DNA of 64,000 bases. Origin: Portulaca oleracea (Eukaryota > Streptophyta > Magnoliopsida > Caryophyllales > Portulacaceae). The stretch's first letter is position 1; every line of letters starts with the position of its first letter. Under the pieces are notes generated by a model that did no database searches, had not been told where the DNA came from, and saw only the letters and a list, made by a program, of their open reading frames with translations. The position numbers and the translations under genes were made by a program. Below, piece after piece: positions 1-11,999 of the stretch. The DNA is taken from NCBI GenBank assembly GCA_029582165.1, contig CM055891.1:31350832-31414831 (forward strand), read 5' to 3'.

Positions 1-2300
1 AGGTCTCCAGCCTTTGCGATCTCTACTGACTTTGTATCGAACGGATTAGCAACATCGCCCTTTTTTGTTTTCTTTTGTTGTTTCGAGTCATCCGTTGCAG
101 CACCCGAGGAAGCATCAGTGTTCTTGCTATCTGTCTCAGCTTTGAGCAATTGGTCCATCCGTTTAGCGTTGAATATCTGTAAATTTGGAGATAATTTTTT
201 GATCTGCAATCAGAAAAATATGCACTTGTCAAACTTCATGCAGAATTGTAGACGGTAATGGTGAATTACTAAATAAATACTCAAACTTTTCGAACCTTTT
301 TCAACAGTTTCGCCTTCTCAGCTATGGGATTTCCCAATAGATTCAGGTTTTTCAGGTAAACAAGCGAAGAAAGTGCCTGCAAAGTTACAAATTCAAGACA
401 ACAAAGCAGGCACGGCATGAATAAACATTTAACGGGACTTTACTCATGCAAACACTAGAACATGAACATGAAAGAATACCTCCAAATCGGGCCACTTTGA
501 GATGGCATTGTTTCCGAGATCAAGAATTCGAAGCTTCTTGTTGTGACCCAGCTCAGCAGGGATACACTATTAGAATGAAAGAAAACGAACAAACGCCAAA
601 CCAAATTAGAGATTACGCTCCCAATTGTCCACCATTGACCAATACATATTACATGCACCTGGAGTTTATACCATAGTTTATAGTTACCAGCTTCCCGAGT
701 CGTTAGTCCCGGAACGCAGGTCGCTAATTTTTACGCAAATTTAATCTAGTTTTGACTTCGGAACGCGGGTCGCAGGCATATGTAGCGTTCCCGGTAACTA
801 TGGTTTATACTCCTGGATATTTGCAAGTGAATAATCACACTATTTGGAGCTCAAACTCCAGGAGCATCTAATAAATTGCAACCACAGACACATATTATAA
901 AAAGGAAGTTGAATGAGTACGTACGCTAATATCATTGTGTGCAAGACGAAGCTGCTCTAACTCGGTACAAGCCTTGATTGAAGGATCGATAGCTTCTAGT
1001 TGACAATGGGAGAGCGAAACCTGAAGGTCGTCCAACCAAGAAAGATAATAAGGATTTCAACTTGGCAAGTGAATTGAAGGAGCATGCACTAAACAAACCA
1101 GCGGTTACCTTTTCAATTGATTTCAACTTGGCTAGTGAGTTGCCCATCTTACGGATTGGATTTCTAGACAAAACTGTATTAGAGAATTCAAAAGTCAAGA
1201 GATCAAACTGTGTGACTATTTGCTCGTGGGAGTACATTCTCATCAAGACATAGAATGAAGGGAGAAAACTTTTATTCGGTAAACTATTATCAATGCACAC
1301 GCAAAATCAAATCTTAACTGTGATATAATTAACTTGTACACTTCAATTCACACAAAACTGTAACAAACATGGTAACGTTAAGCAATTTGAAATCTTTGAT
1401 TCAAACACTTGTATCACTACTCCCAAGGCGGGATGGCAACACAAGCCACAAAACATAGCATTTGTTTCTCATCAATCTATAAAGTTCAACCAATATATAC
1501 ACATGAGAACAAATACAACTTAACACATCAATGACATCCCATTATCTAGATGATTTTGTTTAACCAAAAGACATAAATTATCGTACATACCAAGTGTATT
1601 CAACTCCTTGAGCGGGTCGAGTCCGGAAATAGTTGTAATCTCATTATCTGAAACACAATCCAATAATTAGCTGTTCACAATGTAGCCATTTTATGACTCA
1701 CTTGATGCATAAACTCAGCTTATTTTGGAGCAAAGAAGTTCACCATTTAATATCAATGCACGCAATTTGACAAGGTTTTTCACTTCATCCATTGATCTCA
1801 GCTTGTTCTTTCCAGCATCCAACACCTAAAACCAAAATCTCATTTGAATTTTTCCCAATTTATGACATGCCCAACACAACATACAAAAACAGTAAGAGCT
1901 TAATTTACAGTGAGATTAGTGAGGCCTTCAATCCCAGTCAAGGTCTGAAGCTTGTTCTGTTGCACTTTCAACCATTTCAAATTGAGGCACAACTCCAAAC
2001 CCTAATTCAGTAAATTGGGGAAAAACAAAAGTTAACACCTATGGGGATGATACCGAATACCCATTTCAATTGGACATCCGAATCAAACTGGGAAAAGTTT
2101 AAAAACAATGGAAAGAAAGGAAAACGAACCTTGAGAGAAGTTAAGTTGTTGAAGGTGAGGTCGAGTTTCTCGAGGTTTTTGAAGTCGCATAAGCAGGAAA
2201 CATTGGTGAGAGCTTTGTGAGTGAGGGAGAGAGAAGTTATGGAATTGGGATCGCGTGTGTTGTTGTCTTTGAGGATATCTTCTGTGCTCAATTGCCCCAT
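1..2300 (-). CDS. SDS22-type leucine-rich repeat protein (3' end outside window)
   Basis: Nine exons read cleanly on the minus strand: 2300-2130, 2001-1909, 1825-1744, 1647-1591, 1173-1109, 1020-925, 566-480, 376-296 and 203-1 (continuing beyond the window). All have GT-AG borders and keep frame, giving at least 311 residues. The start MGQLSTEDIL is the first ATG of exon 1. Most of the protein is tandem 22-residue LRRs of the SDS22 type (LxxLxxLDLxxNxI), for example LEKLDLTFNNLTSL, LKWLKVQQNKLQTL and LRILDLGNNAISKW. Each exon holds roughly one or two repeats. After the last repeat (NLQIFNAKRMD, the usual LRR cap) comes a charged Lys/Asp/Ser tail. SDS22-type LRRs are known in protein phosphatase 1 regulators and dynein light-chain-like proteins; a scaffold role is inferred. 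No signal peptide or membrane segment is visible. Function in plants is not established from sequence. Confidence 0.88.
567..924. repeat. LRR-gene intron carrying a small inverted-repeat element (about 658-817)
   Basis: The intron between LRR exons 6 and 7 holds an approx. 160-bp unit. Its left end, TGGAGTTTATACCATAGTT, is matched in reverse complement by its right end, AGGAGTATAAACCATAGTTA. Inside, two related segments GGAACGC(A/G)GGTCGC occur about 50 bp apart. This looks like a short MITE or foldback repeat. No target duplication could be defined, so the superfamily is unknown. Confidence 0.5.
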
Positions 2301-2751
2301 TTCTGCTGCTTCTTCTTTGTTTCGATTTGCAGGTGTTGCTGAGGGGTTTTGGAGAAACCCAGCAAAACCCTATAATTTTGCCAGCAGCGACTGCACAGAG
2401 GCTAAAACCCCAAGATTCCAAATTTGCAGCTAATCTTGGAACAAATTACTACTGTAAATATCTACTCCTACTTTGCTACATCTCCCCTCAAATCTCCATG
2501 CAAAAACAAAACAAAAAAAAAGGTAGGAAAAAAGCTTATTTGAAGGGAAAAACTAATTCATTAAAAGTTAGAAAAAAAATATAATAATAAGCTGTATGCA
2601 GTTTTATTTTAATAAGTTAATGTGTGATGTTAAAAAAATAAGAGTAATATTTATTAGTTAATTTAAAATTGAGGTAGAGTAAATTCAATTTTCAAAACCT
2701 GATTGGTAAAATTCTATTTTCTCATGACTTCAAGAAGTGAAATCCTAATTA
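2301..2751. promoter_or_regulatory. Upstream region of the LRR gene
   Basis: This stretch precedes the minus-strand LRR gene and should contain its 5' UTR and promoter. Two AAAACCC-type (telo-box-like) motifs occur at about 2355-2415, as in many plant housekeeping promoters. Downstream of about 2500 the sequence becomes AT-rich without recognisable coding content. TATA position and transcription start cannot be fixed. Confidence 0.35.
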
Positions 2752-2897
2752 GTTCTTCTTTTTTTTTATAGTGATCCCTAGGCCTATCACTTTCAAACTG
2801 ATCCAGAGGAACTCAACAGTCAATGAACATTTGAAGGTTTCAAACCTTATTGATAAAGAGGAGGGAAGAGCAAATATGTGAGTTGTGTATGCCATGG
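2752..2897 (+). pseudogene. LINE-derived pol relic, left part (upstream of the solo LTR)
   Basis: Plus-strand conceptual translation reads like the spacer before the zinc-binding domain of plant non-LTR reverse transcriptases (WIPRP..F-like start, then VSNLIDKEEGR). A stop codon interrupts it near 2880. The frame continues on the other side of the inserted LTR: the codons for Met-Pro-Trp at the CATGG site run straight into Asp-Ala-Ala-Ile at 6190. The two pieces therefore belonged to one reading frame before the LTR inserted. It is degenerate and not expected to be functional. Confidence 0.6.
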
Positions 2898-5800
2898 TGT
2901 AACACCCCAACACCCATAAACACAAGATTACCATTAATTACTTGTAAAACCTGTGAACAGCGCTGCGGAAAAACACGGGTTGAGGTATTACCGTCGTCCT
3001 ACTAAGGACAAGGCACACACTCATCACCAACACAAACCATCAACTAAACTTACACTTAAACCCCATACATGACACTCACCCAAACATCGAAATAATACTT
3101 TAATACAACCATCAAAACACACATTAAACCTTCCAAAACATGATTTAGTCTTTAAACCCACGAAGACCATCGAGGTTCGGCCAACAACCACCATATAAAA
3201 CTACCTTGCAGGGATGAAAGGAACTACTTCTGCTTGTCTTTGCCTTTGCCTTTGACTTGGGAGTTCAGACCGCCTAAAAACAAAACATTCGCAAATGAGT
3301 GGGGGAAACACTCAGTACACAAACCTCCAACACGTCAAACCGTTCGAAAACGGTTTTAGTGCCGGCATTTAAATTCATTTTGAAAACGGGAAAGGGGATC
3401 TTAAACATGAATAAACTGGATTGCCGCATAGATAAATATGTGTAAATAAAAGAGATAAACTTGTAATGATTGAAAAATGAGTGGTATCCCTTACGATTGA
3501 TGCAAAGCATCTCACACACGCGCATGCCCAAACTGATCTGGAGTTTGGATTGGGTGACTGCTAGGCAGTCGACACTGGCCAGGTCTATAACGCTCTGATT
3601 AGGAGCAACTAAAAGATGATGCTAGTACCTTTAAACTAGCTGCAAGTACAATGGCGGGACCACTTAATGAAAATGGAAAGCATTAGATTATGACTTGAAG
3701 TATAAATAATAAGCATTGAAGTATATAAAGGTTGGACAATTTGCGTACCTTGGAAAGTAGGAAAACTTGGTGGCGTGCCTCGGGCTCGGGACGGCTTGGG
3801 TGATTTGGGAACTATAGTAGGAAGTGTAGAAAATGAGAACCAAAGAGGGTTCTTAGTGAGTTACAAATGTTAAGTAAAATAAGAATTTAAGAATGAAATA
3901 GATTAGAAGGAAAAATTTCAGGTTTTTAAGAAATAAAGTTTTTAACATAACTCTAGCTAGGAAACTCGGAATTAAACAAACGAGTACTTCTCGGAATAGG
4001 GAAAATCAAGATCTACAATTTTGTCAACATGACCAAGGTCTAAAAATGAAGGGAAGGGCTTGAAAAACAGCCCAGACAGAAACAGAAGCTGTAATTTGGA
4101 AACTAAAACTTTCGGTTTGATCTTTTGATACGAAACTCATAAAGACTTGGAAGTAAACGATGAATAGCTCAACTTATAGAATGATTTGAAGAGATCATAT
4201 TGATGGAATATGGAGAATTAAGGAATGAAAGGCTAGAATGGTAATTAGAGAGTTCTTGATTTTTCGGATATATCGTCAAGCGACGAAGAAGAATTTATAA
4301 CGATGGATTAATGGATTTTGGAAGTGTTTGAAAGGTGAATTGGAATTATGCATTAGAGAAGGAATAAGTCCTAGGATCATTATGCTTCAAAGGGCTCTTA
4401 TACTAATGATGCAATCCACAATCCAACTTAAAGTCGATTATTTCATTATGTAACTTAATTTTTCAACCTTAACTATGATAACATAACTTTGATAAGTAAC
4501 ATTAACCTCCAAAAGATAGCATTTTCTACTTAGAAAACACCTCTTGAATATTCTAATATTGACCAAAGAGTCTCCAAACAATTAGAATCCCTTACATGAT
4601 TGGAATTGGGTCACAAAATCCCAAATTTATAAAATATTTTCTGGGCAGAAACTCAACTGACATGCTTCACTTCCGACCCTATATCTTGCACTCCCGATAT
4701 CCGATGAACGCAAACCATACATTTTCGGAAAGCTTAAAAGGTCACCTAAATCTTTTATGTTTACCACTGGAACCAATAGAATCTCTAAATGGACGGAAAA
4801 TAGTCCTCAAGTTACTGACTCAGAATCGTATATACTTTGCATCCCTTCACGGTTTCGCTCATATCTCGAGCTACACATGTCGGATTCTCGAAATTCCAAA
4901 GCCCATGGTTAGATAATGACTTAAGCTATCTTTTTAAGTAAAAAGTCTGGGCTAAACTCCCACTTTTAGTCCTCTGTAAAAATCAGGTTTGTACCTAGAA
5001 ACTTATTTGACCCTCTAAACCAACATGCATGATTTTCCTTGTCTCCAATTTGTATCAATTCCCAATTAAACTTCAAATTTACTAACCTCCATGGATTTTC
5101 CAGAAATTAAACACTTAAAATCATTCAACAAGCTATTTCAAACATTCAACAAGAATACAACATCAAACACTCAAAATCAACCCCAAATTTACATGCATCA
5201 CCCCCAAATTCAAACCCTAGTTTACCTAACCTAACCCCAATATAAATTCACGCTTAGAAATCATAAAAGAGGTGGAAAACAACAAGAATAATCAGAGTTA
5301 AAGACAAAAATCAGATTAGAAGAGATAGGATTGAGTTAGGGTTTGAATATATACCACTTGAGAGAGAAATTGGAGAAGAAAACAAGAGAAGAGTGGAGGA
5401 GAGGGCTCAGCCACCTGCGCCGTCACCGGAAAACGCCCGGATGGGTCACTGCGTCAAGGCAGAGGAGAGTGGGGGAGGGAGAGCTGAGTTTGTAATTGTG
5501 TTGAAATGAAATAAAATAAAATCATTCTAACTTAACCCCCTTGATATATATAAATACACTCCCCCTTAATTAAATTAAAAACACCAATTATAACACTCTT
5601 CTAATTAGTAACTAGGCTAACAAGGGTGCAATTAAAAATTAGCTAGGTAAGATAATTGGTAATAAACTAGATAAAATTAATTAACATAAAACTTGATAAA
5701 ATAGTTTAGCATAAATTAAATAAAATTACTTGGGAATAAATTGGGTAAAATCAACTAGTACTAAACCACATAAAATAAATTGGTATGACATATTAATAAA

Positions 5801-6184
5801 ATGAATTTAGCAATAAAATGTACTTAGGAAGGTTGGGTAACATAAATCGTAAAAGAAACGGAATTGAAATTAATATAACCTTCTTCGGTTTAAAAGCGTA
5901 AAATTGAGAACCATAAAATAAATTATATAACTCATCGTAAAAAATATTCATAAACTCATAATAATATTTATAACTTTAAATCCAGGATAACATAAATTCA
6001 ACCCATTTAGCCATCGCCTTGCTCGAGACCTGTCACGCATAAATAAATAAATAATAGAAGTAACAACCGCAATAACCACAATAATAATATTCATATCGTG
6101 AAAATAAAAAATTTTATTAGCGTATTTTAGCTAATTACCGTAATTAAGGTCTTAATTAGTACGGATTTAGGGCGGGTCGTTACA
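2898..6184. mobile_element. 3.29-kb solo LTR with perfect 5-bp target duplication
   Basis: The element begins TGTAACACCCC and ends GGGCGGGTCGTTACA, so it has TG..CA ends with a 6-bp terminal inversion TGTAAC/GTTACA. It is flanked on both sides by CATGG (2893-2897 and 6185-6189). I see no internal copy of its ends, no primer binding site and no gag or pol coding. It is therefore best read as a solo LTR left by unequal recombination. LTRs of this size occur in Ty3/gypsy Tat/Ogre-type elements; the assignment to that group is inference. ORFs inside (3274-3531 minus, 4596-4916 plus) resemble nothing. Confidence 0.8.
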
Positions 6185-7310
6185 CATGGGATGCGGCGAT
6201 CATCCTCAAGATTCTTTCTCTGCAGGATATGGTCGAAAGACATGCTCGCTTGGCACTATACAGCCAATGGCATCTACACTGTGAAGTGGACTATTATGTG
6301 ACTAAGATACTGAAAAACTTCAATAGCCCGTCATCCGCGCATGATCAGAACAAGGCGACCTAGAAGAGGCTGCGAAGCCTTGATGTCCCCCCTCGAATCA
6401 AAGTCTTCGGATGGAGAGCCATGGCGAGGGCCCTAGCTACTCGAGAAAGACGGTCAAGAAGATTCCCAAGCTGGTCAATGCCATGTGTTATTTGTGGGGC
6501 GGTTGTGGAATCTGAGCTACATATTTTGTCACAATGCCCTTTTGCCATAGAGATATGGGCCAACAACAAATTTACGGACCGACTTTGGAATACTCTTGAC
6601 TGCTCCATGATGAACTGGTTCGAAAGTGCAACAAATCAACTAGATTGAGGTGAGCTGGGTGAGTTCTTAGGTGTGATGTGGTGTATTTGGAACAGGAGAA
6701 ATAAATTCATCTTTGAAGCCAATGAATGACCTTCCTTTGAAGCAGCCCGTAGAGCAATTACAATGGTGAAAATTTATAGAGCATCAGTTGCGAAAATCCA
6801 AACGAGGGTGGCACAGAAGCTAGACAACATGTGGCGGCCATTGGACCCGGGTTTGCGAAAGTAATTTTTGATGGGGGACAGGTGGGGGGCGATGGGTAAT
6901 GCTTGGGGGTTTGTGGTCCGAGATAACATGGGAACGGTTGAGATTGCGGGGGTTGGGCTTTGCTGGAGCACAAATTGAAGAACTCCGGCCTTGTCTCATG
7001 GCGGTGGAGGAAGCAAGAAAGTTGAGTTATACTTATACTAGACTCATCATTGAAGGAGATTCCCTTGGATTAATCAAGAAGGTTGCAAAGCAGACAGCTA
7101 GAAAACAACAACAAATCTTTATTACTGTAGCACAACATCTTTACCATTTGTAATGAATTTTAATTTGTTAGCTTTTCTCATGTTAGAAGGGAGGGGAACA
7201 AAGTAGCGCATGAAATAGCTCATAGTCAACCATCGACGCTTTGTAGAAAGGTTTGGGTAAGCATGACATCAGATTTTATCTACGATCTGACCTCAAAAAA
7301 ACATGTATAC
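6185..7310 (+). pseudogene. LINE-derived relic: zinc-binding (zf-RVT) and plant RNase H-like (RVT_3) region
   Basis: The first segment resembles the zf-RVT domain of plant LINEs: DMV..LAxxYTANGIYTVK, then PPRIKVFGWRAM, PCVICGAVVESELHIL and CPFAIEIW, with the Cys/His pattern C-x2-C...H-x4-C. A segment like the RVT_3 RNase H domain follows: GVMWCIWNRRNKFIF, VIFDGG, AWGFVVRDNMG and finally SHVRREGNKVAHEIAH (about 7170-7225). Stops at about 6362, 6646 and 6727 and several frame changes break it. No reverse transcriptase catalytic region is present. It is the C-terminal half of an old LINE-type pol, or a captured RVT_3 gene, now a pseudogene. Confidence 0.75.
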
Positions 7311-7685
7311 TTTTTTGAATACGTCTTTAATATAACCTCTCTATCCTGTGGGCGAGCAGAAAAACTAAGAAACAAAATACTCAAATAGTCAAATTGACCC
7401 AAGTTGGAGCCAAGCTTTGGTTATGCTAAAGGCCTTAACCGGTAAAAATGATTGACATGGTTAACCGGTTAATCTCTTTGCAAGTTGCCAGTTGACACCA
7501 CTGGCTGCTAATAACACCCGATAAAAACTCTTATCCGAACCCCACTTCGGAAGAACAAACCCAGTGATATTCCCACCATTGAAGCTGCCCACATTTCACC
7601 ATGCTTAACAAAACTACCCATTCATCTTTCTGATTAGCACACTGAGCAGAAAGATAGATAGATTGAGAAAGAGAGTAGTGCAACA
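7311..7685. promoter_or_regulatory. Upstream region of the CGL160-like gene
   Basis: About 375 bp between the LINE relic and the ATG of the plastid membrane protein gene. It should hold promoter and 5' UTR (GA-rich leader just before the ATG, about 7647-7680). A direct repeat, AACCGGTAAAAATG/AACCGGTTAATC, lies at about 7438-7475. No clear TATA box assignment. Confidence 0.3.
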
Positions 7686-10600
7686 ATGGCGACGTTATCG
7701 AGGGTAAGTTGGCTACAATTCACCAACAACACCCCTTTATTCGGTGGAATCAGACCCACTCACCGTTTGTTCTTCTCTCCCAAATCCTCAACGCTCAGAA
7801 TTCCTACAATCTCCGTTCTCAAGACCCCTTCTTCTGGTAATTACTCTTATCTTACATTCATTCTCAAAACTTGTCATATTGTCTGTCTGAATGTTTGAAA
7901 TTGCGCGCACAAGTTGATGCGGATGCTAAACATGGAATTTTGTGATGATTTTAATGGCGGGGCGTCGTAATTTTAGATGATGTTTCATTTGCTGCAAAAA
8001 TATTCATAATTCATAAGTGAATAGCTTGAGGAAGCTGGAAATTTTTCTTGTCATCTGGAGCTGGTGATGATATGTTGTACTAGGCTATTCATTAATTTCA
8101 ACTGGGTTCAATGTAATTTGTCATTTTATCACTTTGTTTTAGAATTCATTTTTTCCCCTCCCATCTACCTGCATTGCCTTTGGTAGTGCCTAGTCTTCAA
8201 GTTAATCAAATGTATTTTTATAAGCTCCTTAGGTTCCCCAATTCAATTTCTCTCATGTTGTTTTAGATCATAGTGAAGTAGGTACGGTACGTTGGAACTT
8301 GGGTAAGTAAGGTTTGTTAGGTTTGATTAGGTTTGGATAGTTTATGTAGAAGTAGGTAGAAATAGGTAATGAATTGGTTTAGAAGTAGAAAAGTTTTGTA
8401 TTGTTGAACTATAAGGACTGACCTTAGGTGCGGAAATAGGATCACTTGCTGTTGTTGTACCCACGAAGTTGAAGTTGGAACAATATCAATCGATCTCCGG
8501 TGGCTACTATAGTCACCGGATAATTGCCACACCGCAAACCCGAGTCTTGTGATGGTAGACCATGTAAGAGCACAAAGAGAGTGTTTATTGAGTAGACAAT
8601 TGTGTGTATATTAGTCTCTATCAGCAACCCCAAAATCATCCCTTTAAGTAGTACTAAACATACTTAATAGGAAGGGTGATTAATGGAGATTTTATGATTG
8701 TTGTAACTGCCACATCAATGAGGAATTAATCCTATTGATTATGTGGCTGTTACTTGTCTCATTAAAAACAATATGTATGTTTAGGTAGAAGAAGTAGAAT
8801 TGAGTAGGAGTAGGTAGAAAAATGTCGCGGGGAGTTTACCCTTGCAAAGAACAGGGCTTAAGGGGCTTGTTATTTACATCATTGCTACCCATCAAAAGAT
8901 GTTTTTGTGGAACAATTCAATTCTTATTAAGCTAACCATATTTGGGAGTGGAAGATTGTGTGGGGACAATTGGATATGTCCCTCATTAAGTATGATGATG
9001 CTAATTCAATGAGCATTACCTATAAGCTGCTTCTGGCTGTTCTTTAATTCGTGCTTGTTTCCTTTCTGTTTATGTTCGATGCCAGCAACCGAACGAGCAG
9101 AGGATGATGTTTTAGAAGAATTTTTCCAGGAAAGGCAGTTAAGCGGAGATCTTATAGCGAAATATTCTGATATCCTTTTCCAGAGGAGGGAAGTAAAATA
9201 CAGCGATGCAGAAGCTAGTGAAATGGCTGAGAGATTCAAACCTGTTGAAGTGGTATTACATGCTCTTCTAAATCTCTCTGTGGGCTAAACGAACAACTTC
9301 AAGTCAATAGGGGTTGCTTCTTTAAATTTGCTTGAGTTGTGGTTTTCCCTAGATTGCTCTCTTGTACATGTGAGGAATTCGGGTGGTGATGTTGGGGAAA
9401 ATGGCATTTCTCTTTGGACAAGAGTATTTGGTTTAACCTTCTAGTCGAACCATTTTTTACCAATCATTTGTCTCATACATTTAATTTGTCTAATCCAATC
9501 TTGGGTCAATTTGAACCAGTCTCTGTAAATTGCAAAATTTAGAGGTAAAACTGCTACATCTGGCCGGTACATACCCCATTTGGGTGGGATTTCAGAGTAT
9601 TGGTTTTGGTTTAATTTGTCTAATCCAATTTTCGATTTGGTTTTGTTATCGGTTACAAAAGGTCATTTTTTGGTGCACTGGAACCAACCTCTCCATGCAC
9701 TCCCATGCTCATGCGTGTGTGTGTTGTGGGGGGGGGGGGGGGGGGGGAGGGGGGCAACAAAAAAACCCAAAATGGATAACCCCACGTTGGACTTTGTTGT
9801 TACTGTTGTTGTTTAACTTGTTTGATCCCTAAACATCATAGGTCTTGGGTGATGAACCAGAAGGAGGCTTTCTAAAATTGAAGAAAACTCAAGAATGGTT
9901 GCAAGGTGAAGCATCTGCGCCGGTCAACAAGAAGCCTACCAATAAGGTCCGATTTGGTCATATATCACATGCACACTCCAAGGCTATGTATCATTTTACA
10001 TCTTGAAGATTCACAAATTGTTTTATTGATTCAACCTCTCCTTTCAGGAAGTGCAGGACAATAGGGAAAGAAGAAAGAGGCTCAACCTTCTTAGATACGA
10101 AGCTGTAAGGCCATCGACTTGCATGCAAAGACAGTTTAATGATCATAATTGTTCTGTTTTCTCTTTTGTGCATAGCACCTTGAGAACCTGTTACTTGGCA
10201 AGCATTCAGTTTCTTGATTCCAGTCCTACTTTCTTGTCAATGTCGTTAGATTAGATTGCTGTGCAGCATGTTTCAAAAGTTACTGAATAGTCGGTGCATG
10301 TAACCAACCTTAAGACATTGCCAGAACAGTGATAAAAAACTGCAGCTTGTTGTTCATTTACTTGTTTCAATGGCTTATTATTATGTTCAAAATGATGCTG
10401 ATTTTGATGTTACGCTGATTTTCCAGTTGAAGAGAGAACTTCTGTTTATGACTGTTGGAGTAGGAGCTGCATGCACTGGATATTGCTTATTAACCTTATC
10501 AATCCAGGTAAAGTTAAGGAAAGATACAGTTTTGTTGATGTTACTGGTAAAATTTGAAAGCAAGCTTCTAGCAATTAAGCTACATGTCTTTTATGTGCTA

Positions 10601-11999
10601 ATTCTAGCAATTGTCAAATTATGAATATTATTGTATATTGTTGTATCAAGGCTGAGGATGTATTGCATCTGGATGCTATTGTTATCCTGTCACTTTTTGA
10701 CTACAGAATTTTACTCTTCTGTGAAGGCCTCATTAATGCTTGTTGATCAATGATCATTGGTATCTTTGTACTAATGTTTTTGCTTTTCAGAACCAGATTA
10801 TGCTTCTTATATTTTCCTGTGTTTTCTGCGTAGGCAGCTGCGAGCTATGCTTCAGGAGTAGGATTGAGGTCAGTGGATTTTTTCTTTTTCTTTTTTTTTT
10901 TCCAATTGCTGTACTGATTTAACATGTTTTCTCTGGATTCCTGGTAAGGGGTAAAGCCCTTTTTCTCGGTCATTAGACCCCGCAAACTAGTTTTTGGATC
11001 CCAACTTAGAACAAAAAGGTTGAGTAACCCCTAAACAAAACGAAGATAAAAACAAAGGGAACCAGCAAAGTTTACTCGAAACACATTGACAAAGGCATTT
11101 TGGTCAATTCAAGTCTCAAAACCATGCTTTTGTTGGAAATCTGTATAGGTGTATTTAGTAATAAAGGCGAGGCGTATGAAAGTTAAATTGCAAACATGTA
11201 TACTTTTGTAGTTACACTTAACATCGTCATCAAGGGGTATATATGTGAAAAAAATCATTTCTTCAATGTGCAATTCAGGGACTTGTTTCTGATATGTGAC
11301 TCGTTTTTATGCAGCTGCCTGTACCTACAACTCCTATATCGGCATGCAGATGGCATATCCAAGGATTCAGTCCCTCAGATATTCCTGCAAAAGAAACAAA
11401 AGAAGTACTATCCTCAGCCTGCCAAAATATATTCCTAATTGTGAAATTTCATGTCATTGTACTCGGACTGAAATGTCTAATTCTCCTGTTTCCTCTCTCG
11501 ATGTTTTGACAATAAACAGAATTGGCATACGAAGTGAGGATTTGGAGGACTTCATAGAAAAAACAGTAAAGGGTAGCGGAATCGCTCTTTCATCTCCAAG
11601 ACTGGTAATCCCGGCAGCAATTTACGGGTTGTGGATCCTGCTTCACCGGAACTTTGCCAATGATGTTTTCGATTTCCAGGTATATTGAAACCATTCAAAG
11701 ATGGCTTCACATAGATAGAAAGAGCTTCAACTTCTTTGTAGGTGCACTGGAATCTGAGGGTCAAATTGTTCAGCTTACTGTAATATATTTCTAAAGATCG
11801 GCTTACTATTGTCCCAACCCCTATAGTTCGGTTTACTACAATCCAATTTTCCTTTTTTTTTTTATTAATGAGCTCATCTGGTTCATTTTGTCAGATTGTG
11901 CCTGCAATGCTGGGATTGTTTGCATATAAAGCAGCTGCTCTCATTCAAGTTTACAGGGACAATCAAGATTTGCTACTCATCTTTCCTGATGATGACTAA
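7686..11999 (+). CDS. Chloroplast membrane protein related to CGL160 / ATP synthase protein I
   Basis: Nine exons join in frame: 7686-7836, 9086-9252, 9842-9946, 10048-10104, 10427-10507, 10834-10868, 11315-11404, 11520-11679 and 11895-11999, encoding 316 residues. The first ~50 residues are Ser/Thr/Arg-rich without acidic residues, like a plastid transit peptide. Residues ~51-160 are soluble and charged. From ~161 there are four hydrophobic segments in two pairs (about 163-183, 187-207, 257-275, 283-303). The second pair is preceded by GSGIALSSPRLVIPA and contains VPAMLGLFAYKAAALIQ. That layout matches the AtpI/UncI-like C-terminal domain of CGL160, which in Arabidopsis helps assemble the CF0 c-ring in thylakoids. 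The N-terminal half is unlike CGL160, so this is a relative and not the same gene. A role in plastid ATP synthase or other membrane-complex assembly is inference. Confidence 0.85.
9728..9754 (+). repeat. Poly-G tract in intron 2 of the CGL160-like gene
   Basis: Twenty consecutive G, one A, then six G, preceded by a GTGTGTGTTGTG run. It is one of a series of long G tracts on this strand and a potential quadruplex former. The length is likely to be inaccurate in any assembly. Confidence 0.9.

Noticed and set aside
3274..3531. Open frames inside the 3.3-kb solo LTR as possible genes
   Set aside because: No similarity to gag/pol or plant proteins and no splice structure; they lie in LTR sequence.
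8402..8770. LTR-like block TGTTGAAC...TTAAAAACA in intron 1 of the CGL160-like gene
   Set aside because: Ends look like TG..CA but the flanks (TGTAT/ATATG) give no target duplication and no second copy or primer site is present.
9530..9832. Open frames across the G20 tract
   Set aside because: Intronic sequence of the CGL160-like gene; the poly-Gly run is just the homopolymer read through.
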